From positions 31,129 through 95,128 of the forward strand of contig NCAT01000010.1 of assembly GCA_002255575.1 (NCBI GenBank): a DNA stretch of 64,000 nucleotides, read 5' to 3'. Position 1 is the stretch's first letter, and each line of letters opens with the position of its first letter. Source of the stretch: Acidocella sp. 20-57-95. GTDB lineage: Bacteria; Pseudomonadota; Alphaproteobacteria; Acetobacterales; Acetobacteraceae. Made by a program: the position numbers and the translations under genes. Of this stretch, positions 45,375-54,900 are shown piece by piece. A model generated the notes under the pieces. The model saw only the letters and a program-made list of their open reading frames with translations. It was not told where the DNA came from and did not search any database.

Positions 45375-46321
45375 AATAGCCAACCTTTTTTCAGCATTCC
45401 GTGCACGCCTTTTTCCCCATTCACGGTTTGCGTGACGTGGAAATCAACGGCAAGCGAACAGGTTTTATAAGCCTCGATGGGTGTTAAATGCGTGCGGCTG
45501 CAAATAAAATTGATCATTTCACGCAGCGCAATTTGTACCGCTTGGTCTAAATCTTCGTGCATACCCATGCTGATATAGTGGGTTGGCGTTTCCGCCCGTG
45601 GGTACAGCAGTGGTGCGGTGGCAGGGTCCGTTGTCTGGTGGAGAATGAAGGTAAACATACCGTTCAAGCAAATTTCTAAAGCATTCACGCAAACTTCGCC
45701 GTCCCCCTGTATGCCGTGGCCGTCGCCTGCGGAAAAATTTGCCCCTGGAACAAACACCGGCAAAAATAAAGTGCTCCCTGCCGTCAGTTCTCGGTTATCC
45801 AAATTACCACCATGGCTGCGCGGTTCCTTGCTGGAGAGTGCGCCATAAACTGGCGCAGGTGCCACGCCCATCACACCGAAAAAAGGCGAGAGCTCAAGGC
45901 TTGGTCCCCACGGCAACTTCGCGGTGTTGGCGGCACGGTCAACAGGAATATAAGAAATATCTTTTTCAAGGTATTCGGCGGGCAACGTGCCGAGCAGCGG
46001 AAAAATGCCACACCAGCCCCAATCAGCAGCGATTTCAATTTTCTCTATACGTACTTCCAGCGTATCACCCGGCAACGCACCGGCAATGGCGATGGGACCG
46101 GTGATAAGATGCGGTCCCAGTTGCGGTAAGTTGGCATGGTGAATGGCCGCCAGGGCTGGCGGAATCACAAAGCCTGATTCCGGCATTTCGGGCGCACCGC
46201 CTGAAACTGTTTCAACTACCACCGTATCACCGGATTGGATGGTGAGGGATGGGGGAATGCTGGCATCAAAAATACCAAACCGGACTGTTTTGGGGGTGGC
46301 GGGTAGATGATGTGTGGTCAT
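45371..46321 (-). CDS. Acetamidase/formamidase family amidohydrolase
   Basis: A 316-residue FmdA-like protein. Family marks are LTIQSGDTVVVETVSGG near residue 26, TGPIAIAGALPGDTLEVRI near 75, FFGVMGVAP near 145, RSHGGNLDNRELTAGSTLFLPVF near 168 and GDGHGIQGDGEVCVNALE near 195. It releases ammonia from formamide or acetamide. The position, in a convergent pair with MarR and followed by the GMC oxidoreductase with ATGA overlap, fits final ammonia release in the catabolic sequence. Amide specificity cannot be read. Confidence 0.87.
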   Translation of the reverse strand: MTTHHLPATPKTVRFGIFDASIPPSLTIQSGDTVVVETVSGGAPEMPESGFVIPPALAAIHHANLPQLGPHLITGPIAIAGALPGDTLEVRIEKIEIAADWGWCGIFPLLGTLPAEYLEKDISYIPVDRAANTAKLPWGPSLELSPFFGVMGVAPAPVYGALSSKEPRSHGGNLDNRELTAGSTLFLPVFVPGANFSAGDGHGIQGDGEVCVNALEICLNGMFTFILHQTTDPATAPLLYPRAETPTHYISMGMHEDLDQAVQIALREMINFICSRTHLTPIEAYKTCSLAVDFHVTQTVNGEKGVHGMLKKGWLF

Positions 46322-47877
46322 GCGGATGCTCGCGTTGCAATAAAATCAGCCTGCCGAATGGCAAGTGCGACGATGGTAAGTGTTGGGTTGCAGGCACCGC
46401 CACTCGCAAAAGCGCTACCATCGACGATAAAGAGATTTTTCACTTCATGGGTTTCACCGTTACGGTCGACCACGCCGTCTTCCGGCTTCGCACTCATGCG
46501 GTTAGAGCCGAGATTATGACTTGCCGGATAGGCCGGTGCCTCGATGCAGCGCTTGGCGCCGGCCGCTTGATGAATGCCGGTGAGCGTTTTGTAACCATGG
46601 TTGCGCATCAGCAAATCGTTCGGATGATCGTCATAATGTAAATTGGCAATAGGTACGCCAAACGCATCAAGCTCGGATTCGTTCAACGTCACGCGATTGC
46701 CTGGCTGGGGCATGTCTTCGCCGGTCATGAACATGCCAGCCATATGGGCATATTGTTCGATCACGTTGGTAAAATCATAACCCCACCAGCCTGGATTCAT
46801 AAAGGCGGCGGTGGTGGGTAAGCCCATAGCGTTGAGCTCGATATAATAGCCGCCGGCAAAACCGCGTGCGGGGTCATGTTCGGCAAAATCAGCAACGAGC
46901 CCTCCCATCAATTCACCGCGATGCATATTCACCGGCTGATCGAAAATCGACCAAACGGTTTGGATAATATGACGCAGATAGTGCCGCCCGACATGGCCGT
47001 AGCCATTGGCCAAACCATTTGGATAACGGCCGGTTTTTGAATTGAGTAACAGCCGTGGTGACTCGATACAGTTGCCTGCCAAAACCACGATCTTAGCAGT
47101 CTGTTTATGGGTTGTGCCCGCGGCATCAACATAGACAACGCCGTTTGCTTCACCAGCTTCATTATGAAGGATTTGAATTGCCCGGGCACCAGTCCGCAAA
47201 TCGAGTTTGCCGGTTGCCTCCGCACGTGGGATTTCGACATTTAGGGTTGACCAGCGGGCGCCGTGCTTATCACCGGAAACTGAGAAGCCATCTTGGATGG
47301 AGGCAGGGCGGCCATCATAGGGCACGGCATTAATCGCATGGTTGCCGGTCGAGATTTTGGAAAGCCCAAGGCGTTTCGCGCCCCAATACATCACTTTGAA
47401 ATTATTATTGGCGGGAAGCGCGGGCAGGCCGTTGGTGCGGCTAACACCCATCTTGGCTTCGGCGCGTTCATAATAAGGTTCAAGCTCGGACAAGCTGATT
47501 GGCCAATCAATCAAGCTGGCCCCCGGGATATCGCCATAAGTGCTGCGCGCCTTTAACTCATGGTCTTGAAACCGGTAGGTGCAACCGGACCAATGGGTGG
47601 TGGTCCCCCCCACAACTTTGCAGTGCCAGGAGGGTGCGTCGGGAAAGTCTTTCGCGATACGCCAATTTCCGGAAGCTGAACGACGGTCCAGCCATGAAAG
47701 CATTTCATAGGCCGCCCAGTCATCATTTACAAAATCTTCTGCGGTGAGGTGTGGGCCTGCTTCCAGCAGCACCACTTTTAAGCCGCGCTGGCAAAGCTCA
47801 TTGGCCAACGTCCCACCGCCGGCCCCGGAGCCAATAATGACGACTGCATCGGAATCGTTAAAAGCATAGGTTGGCAT
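46318..47877 (-). CDS. GMC-family flavoprotein oxidoreductase
   Basis: A 519-residue glucose-methanol-choline-type enzyme. The dinucleotide fold is VVIIGSGAGGGTLANELCQRG and ends in KVVLLEAG; GGTTTHWSGCTYRFQDHELK is the second GMC block; the catalytic His is in SHNLGSNRMS and a further terminal motif in FIVDGSAFASGGACNPTLTIVALAI. This C-terminal block is typical of gluconate or sorbitol/choline-type dehydrogenases with small subunits. No signal peptide is seen, so it is probably cytoplasmic. Together with the 47886-48401 protein it would oxidise an alcohol group of a substrate or intermediate. Confidence 0.86.
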   Translation of the reverse strand: MPTYAFNDSDAVVIIGSGAGGGTLANELCQRGLKVVLLEAGPHLTAEDFVNDDWAAYEMLSWLDRRSASGNWRIAKDFPDAPSWHCKVVGGTTTHWSGCTYRFQDHELKARSTYGDIPGASLIDWPISLSELEPYYERAEAKMGVSRTNGLPALPANNNFKVMYWGAKRLGLSKISTGNHAINAVPYDGRPASIQDGFSVSGDKHGARWSTLNVEIPRAEATGKLDLRTGARAIQILHNEAGEANGVVYVDAAGTTHKQTAKIVVLAGNCIESPRLLLNSKTGRYPNGLANGYGHVGRHYLRHIIQTVWSIFDQPVNMHRGELMGGLVADFAEHDPARGFAGGYYIELNAMGLPTTAAFMNPGWWGYDFTNVIEQYAHMAGMFMTGEDMPQPGNRVTLNESELDAFGVPIANLHYDDHPNDLLMRNHGYKTLTGIHQAAGAKRCIEAPAYPASHNLGSNRMSAKPEDGVVDRNGETHEVKNLFIVDGSAFASGGACNPTLTIVALAIRQADFIATRASA

Positions 47878-47885
47878 CGCGTACC

Positions 47886-48401
47886 TTACAGATCATTCGG
47901 AAGTGGCGGGAGCCAGTTTAGGTCATCGAAGCCACGCTTGATGTAGCCACCAAGATGATAGGAGGCGCCTTCATACCCGAAGCTCGCCCATATTTCGAGA
48001 TCATCGTATAAATAGCGGACACTCATACGTTGAACGAATATAAATTCTGGCGTTGTCTCGATCGTTTTAAGAGCTGAAATCCTGTAAGTTTCGGCAAGTT
48101 CAGTGAACGAAACAGGAGACGCTGCGCTAAGCTTATCACAAAACGCCAATGATAACCTTGCGGCAGAGGGTGTCTGGCTGGCTAATTTATCAAAATTGAC
48201 CACCACACGGCGGTAAACTGTTGGGGCAACACCACGATGAGGATATAAAGTTTGCACTGTGGCAACCAACAATGTGGCTTGTTCAGGATTGAAGAGATTT
48301 AGGATGTTTGTCCAATCTGGCCCGTCAGATACATGCGGCAGTGGGGGAAGTTTAGGATCTTTATGTGCTGTTACACCGTTTTTAGTGATAGATCTGGTCA
48401 C
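47886..48401 (-). CDS. Gluconate 2-dehydrogenase subunit 3-like small subunit of the GMC enzyme
   Basis: A 171-residue protein. Characteristic elements are LFNPEQATLLVATVQTLYPH near residue 35, a central helical region and the C-terminal GYEGASYHLGGYIKRGFDD with WLPPLPNDL. This resembles gluconate 2-dehydrogenase subunit 3 proteins paired with GMC enzymes. Members usually carry a Tat signal; here none is visible, matching the cytoplasmic look of the GMC partner. The start is unsettled: a GTG at 48401 (GGAG about 12 bases upstream) is used here, while TTG at 48419 is also possible but sits immediately after a terminator T-run. Confidence 0.65.
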   Translation of the reverse strand: MTRSITKNGVTAHKDPKLPPLPHVSDGPDWTNILNLFNPEQATLLVATVQTLYPHRGVAPTVYRRVVVNFDKLASQTPSAARLSLAFCDKLSAASPVSFTELAETYRISALKTIETTPEFIFVQRMSVRYLYDDLEIWASFGYEGASYHLGGYIKRGFDDLNWLPPLPNDL

Positions 48402-48422
48402 GATGCTAAATATCTCCAAAGA

Positions 48423-48454
48423 AAGCCGTTCCGGCTATTGTGCCGGAACGGCTT
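48423..48454 (-). terminator. Rho-independent terminator after the NCS1 permease
   Basis: On the minus strand AAGCCGTTCCGGC pairs perfectly with GCCGGAACGGCTT across a six-base loop, a 13-bp stem. TTTCTTT follows. It lies 16 bases after the NCS1 stop (48470) and before the small-subunit gene, so it probably isolates the permease from the GMC genes. Confidence 0.88.
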
Positions 48455-48469
48455 GTACGCGCGACTAAC

Positions 48470-49861
48470 TTACTCGGCTGCGGCAGTGACCGCAGAAGAC
48501 TTCATCAATGCTTTTGACACGTAGAAATAGAGAGGGCTGACAACGGCAAGGCAAACCACCCACGAGATGTCGGCCCCGCCCATCATTTTCGCAATCGGGC
48601 CGGTATAGAGCGTTTGCGACATGAATGGAATTTCCAGGACAAACCCGAACACGTAGCAAGCAATTGCCGGCCACTGGAAGCGCCCATAGATGCCACCGTC
48701 AGACTTTACGAACGACTCGATATCGTAGGACCCATGGCGGACCAAATAATAGTCAACCAGATTAATGGAGGTCCATGGCACCAAAACGTACAGCAGTACA
48801 TACAGGAAGTTCATGTAATTGGTGAGGAAGTTGGCCTGCCCGACAATGCCCACCACCAAGCCGATGGCAAAGATCAGAAAGCTCATCACCACGCGTGCGG
48901 TTTTACCAGGCATCCAATTGGTTACAAAAGTCTGCACAAAAGTCAGCGCTGCAAGCACGCCGCAATAGATATTCACCGCGGTTGCACAGGCCAATGCGAA
49001 TGTGAAGATGATCACGATTGGAACGGCCAGAAACCCGGATGCATTGGTGAAGCCTGCGACAACATCGCCATTGCCAACAACGATCCCAATCATCGCCCCA
49101 AGAATCTCAGGGAAGACCGAACCAAGTGCTGTGCCCGTATAAGTTGCCCAGAAGGATGGCACCACACCGGTGTTTTCCGGCATGTAGCGCGTGTAGTCCG
49201 AAACGTAAGGCGCATAGGACAATGTCCACAACGCTGCGAGAGACGTCGCGCCGATGAAGTTTGGTAGGGTGTAGGTACCAGTGGACATGAAGGTTTTTGG
49301 TAAGCCAACCGAGAAAACCATCGTGCAAAATACTGCAAACAGCGCGATACCCGTAATGATCGAGACATATTTGCTGTATTCATGGATCAAGTCGTAACCA
49401 TAAACAGCCGCGACCAGGCTGATGACCGCCAAGAAGACCACGCCGGTATTAATGCTGATACCGGAGGCAACCGAGTGAATGGCCTGTCCACCAAGCACCA
49501 TGTTGGAGGATACAAAACCCATATACATCAGCACCACAGCAGCAACGACAACGATTGCACCGACCGAACCAAATTGGCCGCGGGTCTGCACCATTTGTGG
49601 AACGCCTAGTTGCGGCCCTTGCGCTGCATGCAGCGCCATAAAGATGGTGCCGATGATTGTACCCAAAATGAGCGCCAAGCTGCCCGAGACGATGCCCAGG
49701 CCAAACAGGGTTGTGGCAAGCGCGCCAGTGACCACGGTCAGGATGTTCATGTTTGTCCCGAACCAGATGGTGAACAGGTACGAGAAAGTCCCATGACGCT
49801 TGTTTTTGTCGATGGGGTGAATGGTGTTGTGTTCGATAGCAAAAAGCGGCGGGGAATCCAT
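48470..49861 (-). CDS. NCS1-family nucleobase/allantoin:cation symporter
   Basis: A 463-residue permease with about twelve helices. Family signatures are FTIWFGTNMNILTVVTGAL near residue 30, a long helix with FGLGIVSGSLALILG, and TLSYAPYVSDYTRYMPENTG near residue 215. VVAAVVLMYMGFVSSNMVLGG follows the first third. It belongs to the NCS1 group that imports cytosine, purines, allantoin or hydantoins. The terminator at 48423-48454 ends its transcript. AGGAG lies 7 bases before the ATG, preceded by a GGCAG-TTTTT-CTGCC stem. Cargo is probably a heterocycle used by the enzymes encoded on either side. Confidence 0.9.
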   Translation of the reverse strand: MDSPPLFAIEHNTIHPIDKNKRHGTFSYLFTIWFGTNMNILTVVTGALATTLFGLGIVSGSLALILGTIIGTIFMALHAAQGPQLGVPQMVQTRGQFGSVGAIVVVAAVVLMYMGFVSSNMVLGGQAIHSVASGISINTGVVFLAVISLVAAVYGYDLIHEYSKYVSIITGIALFAVFCTMVFSVGLPKTFMSTGTYTLPNFIGATSLAALWTLSYAPYVSDYTRYMPENTGVVPSFWATYTGTALGSVFPEILGAMIGIVVGNGDVVAGFTNASGFLAVPIVIIFTFALACATAVNIYCGVLAALTFVQTFVTNWMPGKTARVVMSFLIFAIGLVVGIVGQANFLTNYMNFLYVLLYVLVPWTSINLVDYYLVRHGSYDIESFVKSDGGIYGRFQWPAIACYVFGFVLEIPFMSQTLYTGPIAKMMGGADISWVVCLAVVSPLYFYVSKALMKSSAVTAAAE

Positions 49862-50162
49862 GGCAACTCTCCTAGGCAGAAAAACTGCCAGTTGTGTTAT
49901 AGGTACAATTGCCGTGTTTAAGCGTAGCCCTGAATTTTCAGGATGTTGTAAGACAAAGGTTAACCCTATGCCCCCACTCCAATTTATCCCTAATCGTTAG
50001 CGTACTGCCGATCCGGGTCAATAGAAAAAATTTGATGTTTAAGATATAATTTGTTGAATTGCGCGCCTTGCCCCGTTGAACCGTGTTTGACGATTTGCAC
50101 TTTGCTAAGCGTTGCGCGCCTAGCGTGAAAAGTTCCTGTTTCAAACGAGGGTTTTTGAAAGC
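49862..50162. other. 301-bp intergenic region
   Basis: No gene seen. It should carry the promoter of the NCS1 permease on the minus strand. A small hairpin, GGCAG-TTTTT-CTGCC, ends about 15 bases before the permease start and includes a sequence loosely resembling a sigma-54 site (TGGCAG-N5-CTGCC), with three mismatches at positions that matter. No ykkC-type element is present. Confidence 0.35.
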
Positions 50163-51968
50163 TCATAATTGGGATGGTGGGGCGGGGGCGTTTAGCTTGC
50201 TTGCCATAAAAGCCCGCCAACCGCCATAATGAGTAATGTCCTCAGCCCCTTCAAGTGCGTGTGCTTCACAGAGGAACCCTGTATGCACGGAGCCGTCAGC
50301 TAAAGTGACTTTTCCAATTCCCATCGGTGCGGGCAGCGCTGAAACAAAGCGGCCAAAATTTTCGGCAGTCAGAGACCAAATTTCAATCGCGATGCCGTTT
50401 CCTTGAAAATTTGGCGTTCGTACAAGGCCTGGTTTTGGCGGTTTGGTGCTAAGTGCAAACAATTTATAGTTGCCAGCAGTTGTCGTCTCGGTCACCAACT
50501 TGGCACCGAGAGCTTGTAACTCATGGTTCAGCACCATACCAGAAAGATGGGCGCCAGCCACGACAATGGTTGTTTCAGGCGCGGGGTGTTTGAAGCTGGT
50601 GGAGGGTTTCAGGCAATCCTTACCTGCGCCCGCACCGAGAGAGCGATGCAATGAATCCGCGTAGGCGGCAAGTGAGCTTTCCGTGAACGCTGCGCCGATC
50701 AGGCTAACACCAAAGGGCATACCATCGGGACGGAAACCCACGGGCAATGCGATGGCACCAAGATCCATGAAATTCACGAAATTAGTATAAAGACCAAATG
50801 TCGCATTTTTCGCAAATGGGTCTGCCAACATCTCATCCACCCGGTAGATAGTGGGCGATGTTGGTAGCAATAGCGCATCACATTTCGCGCGTTCAGCCTC
50901 TGCAATACGGCATAAGCGACGGATTCGGTAAATTTCCTGAAATGTATCTGCTGCGCTATATTTTTGGGCTCCTTCAATAATGTCACGCACAACTGGGTGA
51001 AGGGCCTCTGGGTTCGCTGAGAAGAAATCTTTAATCGCAGCCAGCCGTTCTGCAACGAACGGTCCGCCATAGAGCGCAGCGGCGATGGTCTTAAAGGGGG
51101 CGTAGTCAATTTCAACCAGCTCCCAGCCTAAATGTCGGGCGTGCACAAGGGCTGTTTCATAAAGAGCTGCGCAATCTGCATCGCCGGCAAAATCCCGTTG
51201 AGCCGGCGGTAAAACCCCAATGCGCGGTGTGGCGGGCAAGAAAACCTCAGCCGGTGGTCTGGCGTAAGGGTCGGCCTCATCATATCCTTGCAGAATTTTC
51301 AGAATATGAATTGAGTCGCTCGCTGAATTTGCAAAAATGCTAATGCAGTCGAGACTTCGGCAAGCGGGAACGACCCCTGTGGTGGGTATTCTACCAATAG
51401 AAGGCTTGAGGCCGATGAGATTGTTAAATGCCGCTGGCACCCGGCCGGAGCCGGCGGTATCAGTGCCCAGGGCGAACGCGGCAAGTCCGGCACCGACACT
51501 AACGGCGGAACCAGAGGATGACCCGCCTGATACATAGTCTGCATTAAACACGCTGCGCGGCGCACCGTAAGGCGAGCGTGACCCATTCAGGCCGGTTGCA
51601 AACTGGTCAAGATTGGCTTTGCCCAAAAGAATCGCCCCGGCGGCGCGCAAGCGTGCAACGGCGGTGGAATCTATGGCTGGCGTGTAGGCAAAATCTGGGC
51701 AGGCGGCAGTGGTTGGCATGCCTGCCGCGTCGATATTGTCCTTCACGACATAGGGAATACCAAGCAACGGCTTCCTTTCTATATCGGCGACATCCAGGGC
51801 GTTAGCCTGTGCGAGCGCGTCCTCGCGCGATATGCGTGAGATGAACACGGCTTTATCAGCGTACGCCTCAATGCGGTCATACAATGCCGCGATGAGTTCA
51901 GCAGGCGTGAGTGTTCCGGCACGGTAAGCGGCATGGATGGCGGGAATTTCGAGTAAGTCGGGGATCAT
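50163..51968 (-). CDS. atzF: Allophanate hydrolase (AtzF-type)
   Basis: A 601-residue enzyme that hydrolyses allophanate to ammonia and CO2. The N-terminal amidase-signature domain has the catalytic Lys in IPYVVKDNIDAAGMP near residue 75 and the Ser nucleophile motif GGSSSGSAVSVGAGLAAFALG near 150. A C-terminal domain of about 150 residues (from about 455, TTIVVAGAHLSGM) is the AtzF/DUR-specific extra domain. It is the last gene of the riboswitch-led operon, and its ATG overlaps the carboxylase stop by four bases. It finishes guanidine breakdown by cleaving the allophanate made by the deiminase. Confidence 0.93.
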   Translation of the reverse strand: MIPDLLEIPAIHAAYRAGTLTPAELIAALYDRIEAYADKAVFISRISREDALAQANALDVADIERKPLLGIPYVVKDNIDAAGMPTTAACPDFAYTPAIDSTAVARLRAAGAILLGKANLDQFATGLNGSRSPYGAPRSVFNADYVSGGSSSGSAVSVGAGLAAFALGTDTAGSGRVPAAFNNLIGLKPSIGRIPTTGVVPACRSLDCISIFANSASDSIHILKILQGYDEADPYARPPAEVFLPATPRIGVLPPAQRDFAGDADCAALYETALVHARHLGWELVEIDYAPFKTIAAALYGGPFVAERLAAIKDFFSANPEALHPVVRDIIEGAQKYSAADTFQEIYRIRRLCRIAEAERAKCDALLLPTSPTIYRVDEMLADPFAKNATFGLYTNFVNFMDLGAIALPVGFRPDGMPFGVSLIGAAFTESSLAAYADSLHRSLGAGAGKDCLKPSTSFKHPAPETTIVVAGAHLSGMVLNHELQALGAKLVTETTTAGNYKLFALSTKPPKPGLVRTPNFQGNGIAIEIWSLTAENFGRFVSALPAPMGIGKVTLADGSVHTGFLCEAHALEGAEDITHYGGWRAFMASKLNAPAPPSQL

Positions 51969-54900
51969 AGGCGTATCACTCCCAGCCGCTGGCCAGCGCG
52001 GACAACCTGGCCTTTCGCAGCATTGATGTTTGCAATTATGCCAGCAGCGGGGCTGCGCACGGTGACCTCCATTTTCATGGATTCAATCACCATGATGCCC
52101 TGACCGGCCTGCACGCTTTCACCCGGGGTGACCAAAACCTGCCACACGGTGCCGGGCACTGGAGAGGCGATACCCGTGGTCCCCGCGGGAAGTGCGGTTT
52201 CTGCAGGAGCCGGTTCGGGTTCTTTTTCCTCAAACGTATGCAGCCCTTTCGCTGCCCAATCCGCCCGTTCGGCGGCGAACGCGGCACGCTGGGTCGTTTG
52301 GAATGCATCGATTGAGGCAGCATTCTGCGCACAGAAGTTTCGATAATCCTGTAGGCAGAAACTAGTTTCCTCAATCTGTAGCGGGTACTTGCCGTATAGG
52401 AATTTTGCTCGCGCATCCTCCAGCTCCTCATTGGAGACTTCAAAGAAACGTATCTGGTCAAAATGCCGGAACAGCCAAGGGTTTTCAAAAGGTGCGGTTT
52501 GTCGGTGGGTATTCCATACTTGAATTGTGCGGCCAAAAAGCTGGTAGCCGCCGGGGCCTTCCATGCCGTAGATGCACATATAAGCACCACCAATGCCAAC
52601 GGCATTTTGTGGAGTCCATGGGCGGGCAGGGTTGTATTTGGTGGTCACCAAGCGGTGCCGCGGATCGTAGGGCGTTGCAACCGGCGCACCAAGATAGACA
52701 TCGCCTAAACCCAGCACCACGTAGGAAGCATCGAAGATGATGCGTTTGACGTCATTGATGGAACCGAGACCATTAATGCGACGGATGAATTCAATATTAT
52801 CCGGGCACCAGGGTGCGTTCGGGCGGGTGGTTTCCTGGTATTTACGCATGGCGAGCTGAATTTGCGGGTCATTCCAGGACAGTGGCAAATATATAATTCT
52901 GCTCGGCACCACCATATCTTCTGGTTTCGGCATGGTGCTCAGCGTTGCGCTAACCATATCCAGAATATGCGCGCGGGAGACGGCCCCGCTGTCATAATGA
53001 ATTTGTAAACTGCGTATGCCAGGTGTTAAGTCGATTATACCGGGAATTTTCGCTTCATCCAGCGCATCGCGTAGCGCCTGAACGCGCAGTCGCAGCGTGA
53101 AATCCAGTTTCAGATCGCCAAATTCGATCAGAATATTTTCATCACCGGCACGCCGGATTACGATATCGTCGGTCTTTATGAGAATAGCCAGCGCATCATC
53201 AGCACGGATGAAACGCACTTTATCACCGGGCCGTAGTTGACCCATTTTCCAAAGATCATCCTTGGTAATGACCGCCGGGCAGACAAAGCCGCCGAGCGAG
53301 GGACCGTCTGGCCCAAGTAAAATTGGCATGTCACCAGTGAAATCGATCGAGCCAACCGCATACGCGTTATCATGAATATTGGAGGGATGCAGCCCGGCCT
53401 CGCCACCATCTGGCCGCGCCCAGTTTGGCTTGGGGCCGATCAACCGCACCCCAGTGCGGGCGGAATTATGGTGAACCTCATAGGCGGTGGAAAACAGAAT
53501 TTCGATGTCCGCGCTTTGGAAGAAATCCGGTGCGCTATGCGGCCCCGTGCGAACAGCGATTTCCCATTCATGGGTCAGCGTTGCAAAATTTGGGATGGTT
53601 GGCGCAAGCGCGGCATGTGCGTTGGCAAGGCGCAGCGTGTCACCGGCTTTTAGCGTGCTTGTACTATGGCCGCCAAATCCACCCAGGCTAAAGGTGGCGG
53701 TTGAGCCCAGGTAATCATGTGCAGCAAAACCACCAGCGACGGCAAGGTAGCAGCGCTGGCCGGCATTTTTAATGGCGCCAATGTTGAGAATGCTCCCCGC
53801 TTTCACGGACACAGCTTGCTGGTGTGGAACCGCCACGCCATCGAGCATTGCCACCATTTCAGCACCCGCCAGAGCGATGCTGGTGTCAGATTGGAAGCGC
53901 AGAGTTGGCCCGGTGAGCGTCATTTCCAGCGCTGTGGTGCCTGGCGGATTGCCGATCAGCGCATTGGCGGCGGTGAAACTTTTTGCATCCATCGGGCCGC
54001 TGGGTGGAATACCAACTTCCCAATAGCCCAAGCGGCCAGGCAGTGACTGCAGTGATGATTGTGCCCCACCATCCAACACCGCAATGCTGGCGGATTGATA
54101 GTCAAATCCTGCGAGCGTACGGGTCGTCATGGTGGCGTTGGTAAAGACCGGTAGGCCGGTAATTTGCCAGTTGTAATCTGTATTGGTTTCAATACCGCTG
54201 ATTTTTAAAGCGCTCAAGCCATCCCGCAGTTTTGCGATTGCGGCGGTGCGGTCTGGGCCAGATGCAATGAGTTTAGCAACCAACGGGTCGTAATAAGGTG
54301 ATACCTCAGTGCCATTGGCGACCCAATCATCAACCCGCAAACCGGGAGGTGGGGCGTAATGGGTGATGATCCCAGAGGCCGGGCGAAAATTTTCGGCTGG
54401 GATCTCGGCGTAAATCCGCGCTTCAATCGCAGCGCCTTGGGGTATAAGACTATCTTGCAGGGGCAGGGAAAATTCACCTGCTGCTTGGCGGATCATCCAT
54501 TCAACCAAATCCACCCCATACACAGCTTCGGTTACGCCATGTTCAACTTGCAGGCGGGTATTGACCTCTAGGAAATAGAATTTCTGCGTTTCAGAATCAT
54601 ACACAAACTCAACTGTTCCTGCGGATTCGTACGCGCAAGAGGCTGCAATTGCGATGGCCGATTTCTGTAAATCGATGCTGGTCTGTTCGGAGATATTGGG
54701 CGCCGGCGTTTCTTCGATCACCTTTTGGTTGCGCCGTTGCAGGGAGCAATCACGCGTGCCGAGCGAGACCACATTGCCTTTGCCATCACCGAAAATTTGC
54801 ACTTCAATATGCCGCGCCGCGCTGACATATTTTTCAAGAAACAATGCGGCATTGCCAAAATTATTGGCGGCCAAACGCGCGATGCTCTCAAACTTGGTAG

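Noticed and set aside
49862..49925. Sigma-54-like sequence TGGCAG-N5-CTGCC before the NCS1 permease
   Set aside because: Three mismatches to the consensus, and the transcription start would leave only about a dozen bases before the start codon. The sequence is better read as a small stem-loop.
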